From Actinomadura macrotermitis (GTDB lineage: Bacteria; Actinomycetota; Actinomycetes; Streptosporangiales; Streptosporangiaceae): a stretch of DNA of 64,000 nt. The DNA lies in NCBI RefSeq assembly GCF_009604375.1, contig NZ_WEGH01000001.1, positions 868,001-932,000 on the forward strand, in the 5' to 3' direction. Of the stretch, positions 46,545 through 55,040 are shown piece by piece (within the stretch, counting starts at the first letter, position 1; the number at the start of each line of letters is the position of its first letter). The translations under genes and the position numbers were made by a program. Below the pieces are notes generated by a model. The model did not search any database and was not told the origin of the DNA. It saw only the letters and a program-made list of their open reading frames with translations.

Positions 46545-47516
46545 ATGCTCGACACCGCCCCCACGGCGGGGAAGGTGCCGCGCCGGAGGACCTCCGGCCC
46601 GGCGCGCTCCCGCCGCCGGCCCCGCCTCGGGCCCTACCTGCTGATCGCGCCGACGATGCTGGTCATCGCGGTCCTCACGCTGTGGCCGATGGTGCAGATC
46701 TGCATCATGGCCTTCCAGAAGGTCGGGAACCGCCAGCTGCGCGGCGAACCCGCCGAATCGGTCGGCACCGAGAACTTCCACAAGATCTTCGACGACCCGT
46801 TCTTCTGGCAGACGCTGCGGCAGACCGTGCTGTTCGCCGTGGTCGCGGTGTCGCTCACCCTGCTGGTGGGCACCTTGATCGGGCTGCTGCTGCACAAGCT
46901 CGGCAAGCGCATGTCCAACGTGGTCGCGGCCGGCGTGATGATCGCCTGGGCGACCCCGCCGGTCACCGCCGCCATCATCTTCACCTGGCTGTTCGGCACC
47001 ACCGGCGGCGTGGTGAACTGGGCGCTGGACCTGCTGCCCGACGCCCTGGCCGGCGGCGGCTGGGCCGACTTCAACTGGTTCTCCAGCCCGCTGCCGACCT
47101 ACACCGTCCTCACGGTGTGCGTGGTCTGGCAGGCGTGCCCGTTCGTGGCCGTGTCGGTGCTGGCCGGCCTGAAGAGCGTGCCGAGCGAGCTGTACGAGGC
47201 CGCGCGGGTGGACGGCTCGGGCGCGTGGCGCTCGTTCTGGAGCATCACCTTCCCGCTGCTGAAGCCGATCTTCATGGTGCTGCTGGTCATGAGCATCATC
47301 TGGGACTTCAAGGTGTTCACCCAGCTGTTCATCATGGCCGGCATGGCCAACCGGGACGCCTTCAACCTGTCGCTGTACGCCTACTCCGAGGCGTTCGGGT
47401 CGCTGAACCCCAAGCTCGGCATGGGGTCGGCGATCGCGATGGTGCTGACGGTGATCCTGCTCATCGTCACGGCCCTGTACGTGCGGGTCATGGTGCGTCA
47501 GGGGGAGACCAGGTGA
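46545..47516 (+). CDS. Sugar ABC transporter permease 1 (CUT1, MalF-like)
   Basis: This 323-residue permease has a basic N-terminal tail (VPRRRTSGPARSRRRPR), then six helices beginning LGPYLLIAPTMLVIAVLTLWP. The EAA loop is ELYEAARVDGSGAWRSFWSITFPLLKP, typical of MalF/UgpA-type sugar permeases. It forms the channel together with the second permease, whose GTG overlaps this stop. The ATG at 46545 follows the hairpins; an in-frame earlier start at 46458 would lie inside them. Confidence 0.92.
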   Translation: MLDTAPTAGKVPRRRTSGPARSRRRPRLGPYLLIAPTMLVIAVLTLWPMVQICIMAFQKVGNRQLRGEPAESVGTENFHKIFDDPFFWQTLRQTVLFAVVAVSLTLLVGTLIGLLLHKLGKRMSNVVAAGVMIAWATPPVTAAIIFTWLFGTTGGVVNWALDLLPDALAGGGWADFNWFSSPLPTYTVLTVCVVWQACPFVAVSVLAGLKSVPSELYEAARVDGSGAWRSFWSITFPLLKPIFMVLLVMSIIWDFKVFTQLFIMAGMANRDAFNLSLYAYSEAFGSLNPKLGMGSAIAMVLTVILLIVTALYVRVMVRQGETR

Positions 47517-48355
47517 AACGGCGCACGATAGGAAAGGCCGGCCTGAACACCACCGGGGTGCTGGTGTTCGTGTTCTCGGTGTTCCCCGTCTTCTGGATGG
47601 TGTCCACCGCCTTCAAGCCCAACGACGAGATCTTCAGCAGCACGCCGAAGCCGCTGCCGACGCACCCGACGCTGCACCACTTCACCTCGGTGCTGACGGG
47701 GCGGATCGCCGAGGTGTCGTTCTGGGAGTACTTCCGCAACAGCGCGCTGCTCGCGATCGCCACCGTCCTCGTGTCCGGCCTGCTGGCGCTGATGGCGGCC
47801 ACCGCGATCGCGCGCCACCGGTTCCGGTTCCGCACTACGTTCATGGTGCTGCTGCTGGTGGTGCAGATGGTGCCGCTGGAGGCGCTGGTCATCCCGCTGT
47901 TCCTGGACGTCAAGCGGCTGGACATGCTGAACAGCCTGGCCGGCCTCGTCGTCGTCTACATCGCGTTCTCGGCGCCGTTCGCGGTGCTGATGCTGCGCGG
48001 CTTCGTCGCGGCGGTGCCGAAGGAGCTGGAGGAGGCGGCGGCGATCGACGGCGCGGGCCCGGTCCGCACGTTCTTCACCGTGCTGCTGCCGCTGGTCGCC
48101 CCGGGCCTGGTGGCGACGAGCATCTTCTCGTTCATCACCGCCTGGAACGAGTTCATCTTCGCCTACACCTTCCTCGAGGACCAGGACAAGTTCACCTTGC
48201 CGATCATGCTGCAGTACTACTTCGGCCACAACGGCACCGCGTGGGGGCCGATCATGGCGGCGTCCACCGTCCTCACCGTCCCGGTCATCGTCTTCTTCCT
48301 GGCGGTGCAGCGGCGGATGGTGTCGGGCCTCACCGCCGGGGCGGTGAAGGGATGA
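47513..48355 (+). CDS. Sugar ABC transporter permease 2 (CUT1, MalG-like)
   Basis: This 280-residue permease has six helices starting GLNTTGVLVFVFSVFPVFWM and the EAA loop ELEEAAAIDGAGPVRTFFTVLLPLVAP. The SAWNEF-like motif reads TAWNEFIFAYTFL, characteristic of MalG-type permeases. The GTG start overlaps the previous stop (GTGA) and its own stop overlaps the GH3 gene ATG. No ATPase gene is in the cluster, so a shared MsiK-type ATPase encoded elsewhere is inferred to power the importer. Confidence 0.93.
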   Translation: MKRRTIGKAGLNTTGVLVFVFSVFPVFWMVSTAFKPNDEIFSSTPKPLPTHPTLHHFTSVLTGRIAEVSFWEYFRNSALLAIATVLVSGLLALMAATAIARHRFRFRTTFMVLLLVVQMVPLEALVIPLFLDVKRLDMLNSLAGLVVVYIAFSAPFAVLMLRGFVAAVPKELEEAAAIDGAGPVRTFFTVLLPLVAPGLVATSIFSFITAWNEFIFAYTFLEDQDKFTLPIMLQYYFGHNGTAWGPIMAASTVLTVPVIVFFLAVQRRMVSGLTAGAVKG

Positions 48356-49797
48356 GCGCCGCCGAGATCTCCCGGCTCGCCCGCGGCACGCTGCTGCCCG
48401 GTTTCGCGGGGGCGACCGCGCCGCGCTGGCTGCTGGACGAGCTGGAGGCCGGCCTCGGCGGGGTGACGCTGTTCGCGATCAACGGCAACGTGCCGGGCAC
48501 CGAGGCGCTGGCCGCCCTGAACGCCCGGCTCGGCAAGGACGCCACCCCGCTGATCACCATCGACGAGGAGGGCGGCGACGTCACCCGCCTCAGCGGGCAC
48601 CTGGCCGCCAGCCCCTATCCGGGCAACGCCGCGCTCGGCGCGGCCGACGATCCCGAGCTGACCCGGCGGGTGTACCGGTCGCTCGGCGCCGAGCTCGCCG
48701 AGGTCGGGGTGAACCTCAACTTCGCCCCGTCGGTCGACGTCAACACCGCCGCCGACAACCCGGTGATCGGCACCCGCGCGTTCGGGTCCGACCCGCAGCT
48801 GGTGGCCCGGCACGCCGCGGCGGCCGTCACCGGCACGCAGGAGGCCGGGGTCGCGGCCTGCGCCAAGCACTTCCCCGGGCACGGCGCGACGGTCGAGGAC
48901 TCCCACCTCGGGGTGCCGGTCGTGGACGCCGACCTGGCGCTGCTGGAGCGGCGCGAGCTGGTGCCGTTCCGGGCCGCGATCGAGGCGGGCGCGCGGGCGG
49001 TGATGACGGCGCACCTGAACCTGCCCGAGATCACCGGCGGGGTGCCGGCCACCCTGTCCCCCGCGGTGATCACCGGGCTGCTGCGCGAGCGCCTCGGCTA
49101 CCAGGGCGTCATCGTCACCGACGCGCTGGACATGGACGGCGCCAGCGGCGCGATCGGCATCCCCGAGGCGGCGGTGCGCGCGCTCTGCGCGGGCGCCGAC
49201 CTGCTCTGCCTCGGCCCGCGCGAGCACGAGGCCAGCGTCCGCGCGGTGCTGGCCGCGATCGAGCAGGCGGTGCGCTCGGGGCGGCTGCCGGCCGAGCGGC
49301 TCGCCGACGCCGCCGCGCGCACCGGCGACCTCAAGCGCTGGCTGGCCGGGCACAGCCCCGCCGCGGTGGACCGCACCGCGGGCCTGGACGCGGCCCGCCG
49401 CGCCCTGCGCCTCACCGGCGGGCTGCCGTCCTGGACGGGCGCGCCGCTGGTGGTGGAGCTCGCGGCGTCCGGCAACATCGCGGTCGGCCCGACGCCGTGG
49501 GGGCTCGCGCCGTTCGCGGCCGAGACCGTGCGGGTACAGGGGGCCGCCACGGAGGCCGGCCCCCTGCTGGAACGTGCCACCGGCCGCGGTCTGGTGGTCG
49601 TGCTGCGCGACGCGCACCGCCACGAGGGGCAGCGGGCGCTCGCGTCGGCGCTGCTGGCGGCCCGCCCGGACGCGGTCCTGGTGGAGATGGGCCTGCCGGT
49701 GTGGCGGCCCGAAGGGGCCGTCCACCTGGCCACCTACGGCGCGGCGGAGGCCAACGCGCGCGCCGCCGCCGAGCGGCTGGGGCTGGTCGCGGCCTGA
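48352..49797 (+). CDS. Cytoplasmic GH3 beta-N-acetylhexosaminidase (NagZ-like)
   Basis: This 481-residue glycoside hydrolase family 3 enzyme has the NagZ-type motif KHFPGHGATVEDSH (residues 172-185), whose Asp183/His185 pair acts as acid/base, and the nucleophile Asp257 in VTDALDMDG. There is no signal peptide, so it acts inside the cell on imported sugar, releasing terminal GlcNAc from chitooligosaccharides or cell-wall fragments. A C-terminal domain of about 130 residues follows the barrel. The ATG overlaps the permease stop, placing it in the import operon controlled by the divergent ROK regulator. Confidence 0.92.
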   Translation: MSAAEISRLARGTLLPGFAGATAPRWLLDELEAGLGGVTLFAINGNVPGTEALAALNARLGKDATPLITIDEEGGDVTRLSGHLAASPYPGNAALGAADDPELTRRVYRSLGAELAEVGVNLNFAPSVDVNTAADNPVIGTRAFGSDPQLVARHAAAAVTGTQEAGVAACAKHFPGHGATVEDSHLGVPVVDADLALLERRELVPFRAAIEAGARAVMTAHLNLPEITGGVPATLSPAVITGLLRERLGYQGVIVTDALDMDGASGAIGIPEAAVRALCAGADLLCLGPREHEASVRAVLAAIEQAVRSGRLPAERLADAAARTGDLKRWLAGHSPAAVDRTAGLDAARRALRLTGGLPSWTGAPLVVELAASGNIAVGPTPWGLAPFAAETVRVQGAATEAGPLLERATGRGLVVVLRDAHRHEGQRALASALLAARPDAVLVEMGLPVWRPEGAVHLATYGAAEANARAAAERLGLVAA

Positions 49798-49814
49798 GCG
49801 GCCGGCCGGAGACG

Positions 49815-49855
49815 ACCGCGGCCCGGCATGCCCTGGAGGCGTGCCGGGCCGCGGT
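49815..49855 (+). terminator. Terminator of the amino-sugar operon
   Basis: A perfect 14-bp stem (ACCGCGGCCCGGCA and complement) with a 13-nt loop lies 18 nt after the stop. Confidence 0.75.
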
Positions 49856-49901
49856 TCATCCGGTGTTCGGCCCCGTCCTTGCGACGGAAAGCCCAACCAG
49901 T

Positions 49902-49926
49902 CCGATCGGCAAGGGATAATACGACC
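49902..49926 (+). promoter_or_regulatory. Promoter of the Rrf2 gene, probably leaderless
   Basis: GATAAT (49915-49920) is a near-perfect -10 only 6 nt before the ATG. The palindrome CCGATCGG (49902-49909) sits in the spacer and may be the regulator's own site. The -35 is not clear. Confidence 0.55.
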
Positions 49927-50391
49927 ATGCGATTGTCTGCTCGGGTCGACTACGCGCTGCGTGCCTCCGCGGAGCTGGCGGTGGCCGGGAGTCACCCGGT
50001 GACCGCGGTTCAGCTGGCCGAGGCACAGCAGATCCCGCCCAAATTCCTGGAGAACATCCTCGGCCAGCTGCGCCGCTCGGGCCTGGTCCGCAGCCAGCGC
50101 GGCCCCGAGGGCGGCTACTGGCTGGCCAAGCCGGCCGACCAGATCTCCATGGCCGACATCATCCGCGCCATCGACGGGCCACTGCTCGGCGTGCGCGGCG
50201 AGCGCCCCGAGCACGTGGGCTACGAGGGCCCCGCCCGGTCGCTGCAGGAGGTGTGGATCGCGCTGCGCGCCAGCGAGCGCGGCATCCTGGAGCGGGTCTC
50301 GCTGCAGCACATCGCCTCGGGCGAGCTGCCCGAGCCGGTCCGCAAGCTCACCGAGGACCCGGCGGCGTGGGAGAGTCCCTCGTTCATCTGA
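49927..50391 (+). CDS. Rrf2-family transcriptional regulator without cysteines
   Basis: This 154-residue protein has the Rrf2 winged helix: MRLSARVDYALRASAELAVA, QLAEAQQIPPKFLENILGQL, LRRSGLVRSQRGPEGGYWLA. It contains no cysteine at all, so it cannot bind an iron-sulfur cluster like NsrR or IscR. It belongs with CymR-type regulators that respond to metabolites or partner proteins. The Nei-type glycosylase gene starts 19 nt after its stop, so the two are probably co-transcribed. The start follows a -10 element by 6 nt. Confidence 0.9.
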   Translation: MRLSARVDYALRASAELAVAGSHPVTAVQLAEAQQIPPKFLENILGQLRRSGLVRSQRGPEGGYWLAKPADQISMADIIRAIDGPLLGVRGERPEHVGYEGPARSLQEVWIALRASERGILERVSLQHIASGELPEPVRKLTEDPAAWESPSFI

Positions 50392-50410
50392 GGGGCCGGA
50401 GGGAGCGCGG

Positions 50411-51205
50411 GTGCCTGAGGGCGACACCGTCTGGCTGGCCGCGCGGCGCCTGCACGAGGCGCTCGCCGGGCGGGCGCTGACGTACAGCGACTTCCGCGTC
50501 CCGCGCTACGCGACCGCCGATCTGCGCGGCCGCGAGGTGCTGGAGGTCGTCCCCCGCGGCAAGCATCTGCTGGCCCGCGTGGCGGGCGACGTCTCGGTGC
50601 ACACGCACCTGAAGATGGAGGGCGAGTGGCGGATCCGCCCGGCCGGGCCGCCGCCGCCGCGCGATCCCCGCATCCGGCTGGTGCTCGCCAACGCCGAGTC
50701 GCAGGCGCTCGGCTACTCGCTCGGCGTCGTGGAGCTGCTGCGCACCGCCGAGGAGGGCGGGGTCGTCGGGCACCTCGGCCCCGACCTGCTCGACCCGGCC
50801 TGGGGCGGCGCGCTCGCCGCCGAGGCCGTGCGGCGGCTCGCCGAGCGGCCCGCCGTGATGATCGGCGCGGCGCTGCTCGACCAGACCCGGCTGGCCGGGA
50901 TCGGCAACGTCTACAAGTCCGAGATCTGCTTCCTGCGCGGCGTGGACCCGTGGACGCCGGTGCGGGACGTGCCCGACCTGCCCGGCATGGTGGACCTGTC
51001 GCACCGGCTGCTGGACGCCAACAAGGCCAGGCACGGCCACATCACCACCGGCGACCTGCGCCCGGGCCGGACGCACTGGGTCTACGGCCGCGCCGGGCGG
51101 CCCTGCCTGCGCTGCGGCACCCGGGTGAAGCGCGCCGGCCAGGCGGCGCAGGGCGGCGAGCGGGTCACGTTCTGGTGCCCGCGGTGCCAGCCCGCCTCTT
51201 CCTGA
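50411..51205 (+). CDS. Fpg/Nei-family DNA glycosylase (endonuclease VIII type)
   Basis: This 264-residue enzyme begins MPEGDTVWLAARRL; Pro2 and Glu3 are the catalytic residues after removal of Met, and GDTV marks the Nei branch. The H2TH region LDQTRLAGIGNVYKSEICFLRG and a C-terminal zinc finger (CLRCGTRV with CPRC) are complete. It removes oxidised bases and nicks the strand by beta/delta elimination. GGAGGGAG precedes the GTG start. It follows the Rrf2 gene in a likely operon. Confidence 0.93.
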   Translation: MPEGDTVWLAARRLHEALAGRALTYSDFRVPRYATADLRGREVLEVVPRGKHLLARVAGDVSVHTHLKMEGEWRIRPAGPPPPRDPRIRLVLANAESQALGYSLGVVELLRTAEEGGVVGHLGPDLLDPAWGGALAAEAVRRLAERPAVMIGAALLDQTRLAGIGNVYKSEICFLRGVDPWTPVRDVPDLPGMVDLSHRLLDANKARHGHITTGDLRPGRTHWVYGRAGRPCLRCGTRVKRAGQAAQGGERVTFWCPRCQPASS

Positions 51206-51332
51206 CACTTCGGTACCGGTAGGCGCCCGCCCGGATTCCGGGGTCCGGGCGGGTCGCCGCCGTGCCGGGTCGCTGGATCCCGCGCCCGTGCACTGATCGT
51301 CGCCTCCGGATCGGTCCAAGTCAATTCTCGGG

Positions 51333-51368
51333 TTTACTTAGTGATCCCCAAGCCCTAACTTGGCCTGC
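51333..51368 (+). promoter_or_regulatory. lysR-type gene promoter, probably leaderless
   Basis: TTTACT (51333-51338) and TAACTT (51356-51361) are 17 bp apart and the ATG follows after 7 nt. A palindrome CCAAG-N6-CTTGG (51348-51363) overlaps the -10 and could be the site for self-control. Confidence 0.5.
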
Positions 51369-52280
51369 ATGACCTTGGACGACCTGCGCGTGTTCGTCGC
51401 GGTGTGCGAGGCCGGCAGCCTGAGCGCGGTGGCCCGCGACCACGCCTGCAGCCAGTCGGCCGTCAGCCAGCACGTCAAGCGGCTGGAGCGCGAGACCGGC
51501 CTCACGCTGGTGGAGCGGCGGCCCCGCGGCGTCGCGCCGACCGGCGCCGGGCGGATCCTGTACCGCGCGGCGTCGGCGGGCCTCGCCGGGCTCGGCGACG
51601 CGCTGCGGCAGCTGGACGACCTGCGGCGCGGCGCCGGCGGCACGGTCCGGATCGCGACCGGCGCGACCACCGTCCGGCACTTCATGGCGACGGGGGTCGC
51701 GGTCTTCCGCGACCGGCACCCCGACGCGGTGCTGCAGTTCGTGACGGCCGGGTCCAGCCGCCGCTGCCTGGAGACCGTCCGCTCGCACGGCGCCGACCTG
51801 GCCTGGGTGACGGTCGGGGACCAGGTGGAGGACGTGGAGCAGCGCGCGTCGTGCGAGCTGCCCTGGGTGCTGGCCGTCCGCGCGGACGACCCGCTCGCGC
51901 ACCGCGCCTCCATCGCCCCGGCCGACCTCGCCGCGATCCGGCACATCGAGCTGCCGCCGCACTCCACCTCGCGCCGCCACCTGGAAGACCAGCTGGACCG
52001 GCACGGGGTGCGGCTCGCCTCGACCACGAGCGTGGCCGACTGGGACACCGCCCTGCTGCTCGCCGAACTGGGGCTCGGGCACGCGGTGCTGCCCGCGCTG
52101 CCGGGTTGGGGCGGCGCGGAGGGCGCGGTGCGGCTGCTGCCGATCACCGGGCTGCCGCCGCTGCGGGCGGGATGGGCGGCCCGGCAGTGGGACGCGCTCA
52201 GCCCGCTCGCGGTCGAGTTCGCCGAGACGGTCGTCGCGCACCTGCCGGCCGCTCCAGCAACTACGGGCGGCGCTCCATGA
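51369..52280 (+). CDS. LysR-family transcriptional regulator
   Basis: This 303-residue protein has the LysR winged helix (DLRVFVAVCEAGSLSAVARDHACSQSAVSQHVKRLERETG, residues 4-43, shown in parts) and a substrate-binding domain with VRIATGATTVRHFMATGVAV. The pattern is normal for the family. No target gene is divergent, since the Nei gene runs in the same direction upstream; its regulon is unknown. The ATG at 51369 is 7 nt after a -10 element. An in-frame TTG three codons earlier is unlikely. Confidence 0.9.
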   Translation: MTLDDLRVFVAVCEAGSLSAVARDHACSQSAVSQHVKRLERETGLTLVERRPRGVAPTGAGRILYRAASAGLAGLGDALRQLDDLRRGAGGTVRIATGATTVRHFMATGVAVFRDRHPDAVLQFVTAGSSRRCLETVRSHGADLAWVTVGDQVEDVEQRASCELPWVLAVRADDPLAHRASIAPADLAAIRHIELPPHSTSRRHLEDQLDRHGVRLASTTSVADWDTALLLAELGLGHAVLPALPGWGGAEGAVRLLPITGLPPLRAGWAARQWDALSPLAVEFAETVVAHLPAAPATTGGAP

Positions 52281-52327
52281 ACGCGCGCTCGGCCGTGGTG
52301 AGCGCGGCCCGGTAGGCCGCCGCGGTC

Positions 52328-52981
52328 TCAGCCGGCTCCCAGAAGCTCGGCCAGCCGGGTGCCGGCGAGCGCGTCGGGCTTCAGCATCAGCCACGACCCG
52401 TCGCGGAACACCACGGCGACGCGCGGCTCCTCCCGTCCCACCCGGTGCGGTGGGAGGGGCTCGCGCCGGACGCCGGCGAAGTCGTGGCGGGGGTACTCGG
52501 TCAGCGGGTAGAGCGGCGCCCGCCCGAACGGCCGCCCGAAGATCATGACGCGGTGGTCGGTGACGGCCGCGACGAACTCGGTCGAGTAGTCCTCCAGCCA
52601 GGACACCGCCGTGGTCAGCAGGACCAGGCGGCCCGCCGCGGACCGCCAGTCGAGCGGCGGCTCCCGGCCGGGGACGAGCCGCGCCATCACGCCGAACACG
52701 CCGTCCCAGAACACGTCGGAGACGACCTGGAGGGGTTCGGTGAAGTACAGCGCCTCACCGAACAGGTCGGGGCGGTTCGTCCCCGGCGCCGGGTACAGGA
52801 CCGGGACGAGCCCGTGCGGCGGCGTCGGCGCCCCGCTGACATGCGCGCGGGCGGTGCCGAAGAGCCGCTCCCCCGGCCGGAGGAAGGCGGCGGCGCGCTG
52901 CGCGTCCTCGGTCTGCTGCTTCGTGCGGTGCCGTGCGATGTCCTCGGCCGTCACGCCCAGCAGTTTGCGAATGATTCCCAC
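52328..52981 (-). CDS. Uncharacterised cytoplasmic protein
   Basis: I do not recognise this 217-residue protein. It has no signal peptide or membrane helix. It begins VGIIRKLLGVTAEDIARHRT; a middle region GLVPVLYPAPGTNRPDLFGEALYFTEPLQVVSDVF and two beta-rich stretches (EFVAAVTDHRVMIFGRPFG; PRVAVVFRDGSWLMLKPD) recall PH-like or DUF families of actinomycetes. I chose the GTG at 52981, since a longer form (ATG at 53041) would overlap the divergent gene start. It diverges from the zinc-finger/HTH gene across paired palindromes and may be controlled by it. Confidence 0.6.
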   Translation of the reverse strand: MGIIRKLLGVTAEDIARHRTKQQTEDAQRAAAFLRPGERLFGTARAHVSGAPTPPHGLVPVLYPAPGTNRPDLFGEALYFTEPLQVVSDVFWDGVFGVMARLVPGREPPLDWRSAAGRLVLLTTAVSWLEDYSTEFVAAVTDHRVMIFGRPFGRAPLYPLTEYPRHDFAGVRREPLPPHRVGREEPRVAVVFRDGSWLMLKPDALAGTRLAELLGAG

Positions 52982-52992
52982 AAGCGAGGAAT

Positions 52993-53028
52993 CCTGCCAT
53001 CTGGCAGGCTTGTCAGGGCAACCCTGAC
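52993..53028. promoter_or_regulatory. Two tandem palindromes between divergent genes
   Basis: CCTGCCA-TC-TGGCAGG (52993-53008) and GTCAGGG-CAA-CCCTGAC (53012-53028) are both perfect and their centres are about 19.5 bp apart, two helical turns. They fill the space between the starts at 52981 and 53043. They look like operators for a dimeric regulator. Confidence 0.55.
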
Positions 53029-53042
53029 GAACGGAGATCATG

Positions 53043-53402
53043 ATGACCTACCCCGAGGACCCGTACTGCTCCTTCTGCGGCCGGCCCGGCAGCGAGGCCG
53101 GCAAGCTCGTCGACGGTCCGGGCGTGCGGATCTGCACCGACTGCGTCAAGCTCGCCTGGTCGATCGTCGACGAGTACACCGAGCGGCCCGCGGACGCCCC
53201 GCCGCCGCCCTGGACCGCGCTGGACGGCGAGCAGATGCTGGCGCGCCTCCCGCAGCTCGCGGCGGCCGTCGACCAGGCCGAGGCCGGCCTGCGCGCCTGG
53301 GTGCGCGAGCTGCGGCGGCGCGGAGCCACCTGGGAACAGATCGCGCAGGCGCTCGGGGTCACCCGCCGGTCGGCCTGGGAGCGGTTCTCCGAGGAGGAGT
53401 GA
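53043..53402 (+). CDS. ClpX-type zinc finger fused to a helix-turn-helix
   Basis: This 119-residue protein begins with a C4 zinc-binding domain of the ClpX type: Cys9/Cys12 in YCSFCGRPG and Cys31/Cys34 in RICTDCVKLA. A Pro-rich linker follows. The C-terminal part has a helix (LAAAVDQAEAGLRAWVRELR) and a helix-turn-helix-like end, ATWEQIAQALGVTRRSAWER. No AAA+ domain is present. ClpX zinc domains bind substrates and adaptors, so this could be a regulator linked to Clp proteolysis. CGGAG lies 6 nt before the ATG at 53043; an adjacent ATG at 53040 is also possible. Confidence 0.75.
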   Translation: MTYPEDPYCSFCGRPGSEAGKLVDGPGVRICTDCVKLAWSIVDEYTERPADAPPPPWTALDGEQMLARLPQLAAAVDQAEAGLRAWVRELRRRGATWEQIAQALGVTRRSAWERFSEEE

Positions 53403-53407
53403 GCCCG

Positions 53408-54889
53408 TCAGAGCGGGGGCTCGTCGTCCGCCCAGGGCTGCTCGGCCTCGAGCTGGGCGGCCAGCGCGAGGAGGGTGGGCTCACCGCCGAGGCCGCCGAC
53501 GAACTGGACGCCGAGCGGCAGCCCCTGCGGGGTGCGGTGCAGCGGCACCGACATCGCGGGGCGGCCGGTGATGTTGGCGAGCTGGGTGAACGGCACCGGC
53601 GCCAGGTTCGCGATCAGCGTGTCGTTCCAGAGCCGGGTCTTCGACAGCGGGCCGGTCAGCTTCAGCCGGAGCGTCACCGAGCCGAGCAGCCGCAGCAGAG
53701 CCGGGGTGTCCAGCGCGCCGATCCGCACCGGCGGGCCGGCGAGGGACGGGGTGAGGAGCAGGTCGTAGCGGTCGTGGAAGTCGGCCAGTGCGCGCGAGTA
53801 CAGGTTCCAGCGGCTGTGCGCGGCGATGTAGCCGGGCGCCCTCAGGGCGCGGCCGGCGGCGGCGAGCAGGCGGGTGTCCAGCTCGAACCCCTCGTCCCCC
53901 GCGCCGGTCATGCGCTGGACCTCGGCGATGGTCGCGGCGGCCTCCGCGCCCCACATGGCGAGGAAGTCGCCGGCGAGCAGGCGGCCGTCGATGTCCGGCT
54001 CGGCGGCCTCCACGTCGTGGCCGAGCTTGCCGAGCAGCCCGGCCGCGTGCTCGACGGCCGCGACCGCCTCCGGGTGGACCTTGGTGTCGATGGGCGAGCG
54101 GGTCGTGAAGCCGATGCGCAGCCTGCCCGGGGCCCGGCCGGCCAGGTCCAGGTAGGACTCCGCGGGGCGTGCGGGCAGGTAGGGGCCGCCCTTGTCGGGG
54201 ACGGCGGTCAGCACGTCGAGCATCGCCGCGGTGTCGCGCACGGTGCGGGAGACGACGCCGTCGGTCGCCGCGCCGTGGAAGTACTCGGCGAAGTTCGGCC
54301 CGCAGGGCACCAGGCCCCGCCCCGGCTTGAGCCCGAACAACCCGCAGCAGGCCGCGGGGATCCGGATCGAGCCGCCGCCGTCGTTGGCGCCCGCGACGGG
54401 CACGATCCCGGCGGCCACCGCCGCCGCGGACCCGCCGGAGGACCCGCCGGGGGTGTGGCGCGGGTCCCACGGGTTGCGGGTCGGCCCTGAGACCGCCGGC
54501 TCGGTGACGGCCTTGGTGCCGAACTCGGGGGTGTTGGTCTTGCCGAAGACGACCAGGCCGGCGTCGAGCCAGCGCCGCACGACCGCGCTGTGCGCGGGGG
54601 CGGCGTGCTCGCGCAGGGAGCGGGAACCGCTGCCGGTCGGCAGGCCCGCGTAGTCCTGCATCAGGTCCTTGATCAGGAACGGCACCCCGGCGAGCGGACC
54701 GGGCAGGGGGCCGGCGGCGCGCTCGCGGGCGATGTCGTACATGGGACGGACGATCGCGTTCAGGCGGCCGTTCACCCGCTCGGCGCGGGCGATCGCGGCC
54801 TCCAGGAGTTCCGCGGGCGACACCTCGCCGCGCGCGACCAGCCCGGCCAGGCCGACCGCGTCGAACCGCCGGTACTCGTGGTACTCCAC
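53408..54889 (-). CDS. Amidase (amidase signature family)
   Basis: This 493-residue enzyme has the amidase signature triad: Lys in [11 protein letters not shown], the cis-Ser in [16 protein letters not shown], and the nucleophile Ser in [20 protein letters not shown]. It hydrolyses an amide, but the substrate is not clear. GatA is unlikely because gatB and gatC are absent. GGAGGAG precedes the GTG at 54889. Just upstream is a strong palindrome, and a TetR gene diverges from it, so the amidase is probably TetR-repressed. Confidence 0.92.
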   Translation of the reverse strand: MEYHEYRRFDAVGLAGLVARGEVSPAELLEAAIARAERVNGRLNAIVRPMYDIARERAAGPLPGPLAGVPFLIKDLMQDYAGLPTGSGSRSLREHAAPAHSAVVRRWLDAGLVVFGKTNTPEFGTKAVTEPAVSGPTRNPWDPRHTPGGSSGGSAAAVAAGIVPVAGANDGGGSIRIPAACCGLFGLKPGRGLVPCGPNFAEYFHGAATDGVVSRTVRDTAAMLDVLTAVPDKGGPYLPARPAESYLDLAGRAPGRLRIGFTTRSPIDTKVHPEAVAAVEHAAGLLGKLGHDVEAAEPDIDGRLLAGDFLAMWGAEAAATIAEVQRMTGAGDEGFELDTRLLAAAGRALRAPGYIAAHSRWNLYSRALADFHDRYDLLLTPSLAGPPVRIGALDTPALLRLLGSVTLRLKLTGPLSKTRLWNDTLIANLAPVPFTQLANITGRPAMSVPLHRTPQGLPLGVQFVGGLGGEPTLLALAAQLEAEQPWADDEPPL

Positions 54890-54902
54890 TGCTCCTCCAA
54901 CT

Positions 54903-54921
54903 AAACTAGAACCTCTAGTTT
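54903..54921. promoter_or_regulatory. TetR operator between amidase and tetR genes
   Basis: AAACTAGA-ACC-TCTAGTTT is a perfect palindrome with 8-bp arms. It lies 14 bp upstream of the amidase start and overlaps its likely -10 (minus-strand TAGTTT). It is AT-rich and stands out from the surrounding DNA. Confidence 0.7.
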
Positions 54922-55040
54922 TAGGACGGTAGGCGGTCGCCGACCCGCGGCACAAGCCCCGGGTCCCGATCCGGGTGCCGGGCCCGCGGGCCTGGCACTC
55001 TGGTGGCCGACGCCCACGACCCAGGACTGGACCCGCCTTC

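Noticed and set aside
53408..54889. Amidase as GatA of the tRNA amidotransferase
   Set aside because: gatB and gatC are absent and the gene is paired with a TetR regulator, which does not fit an essential translation gene.
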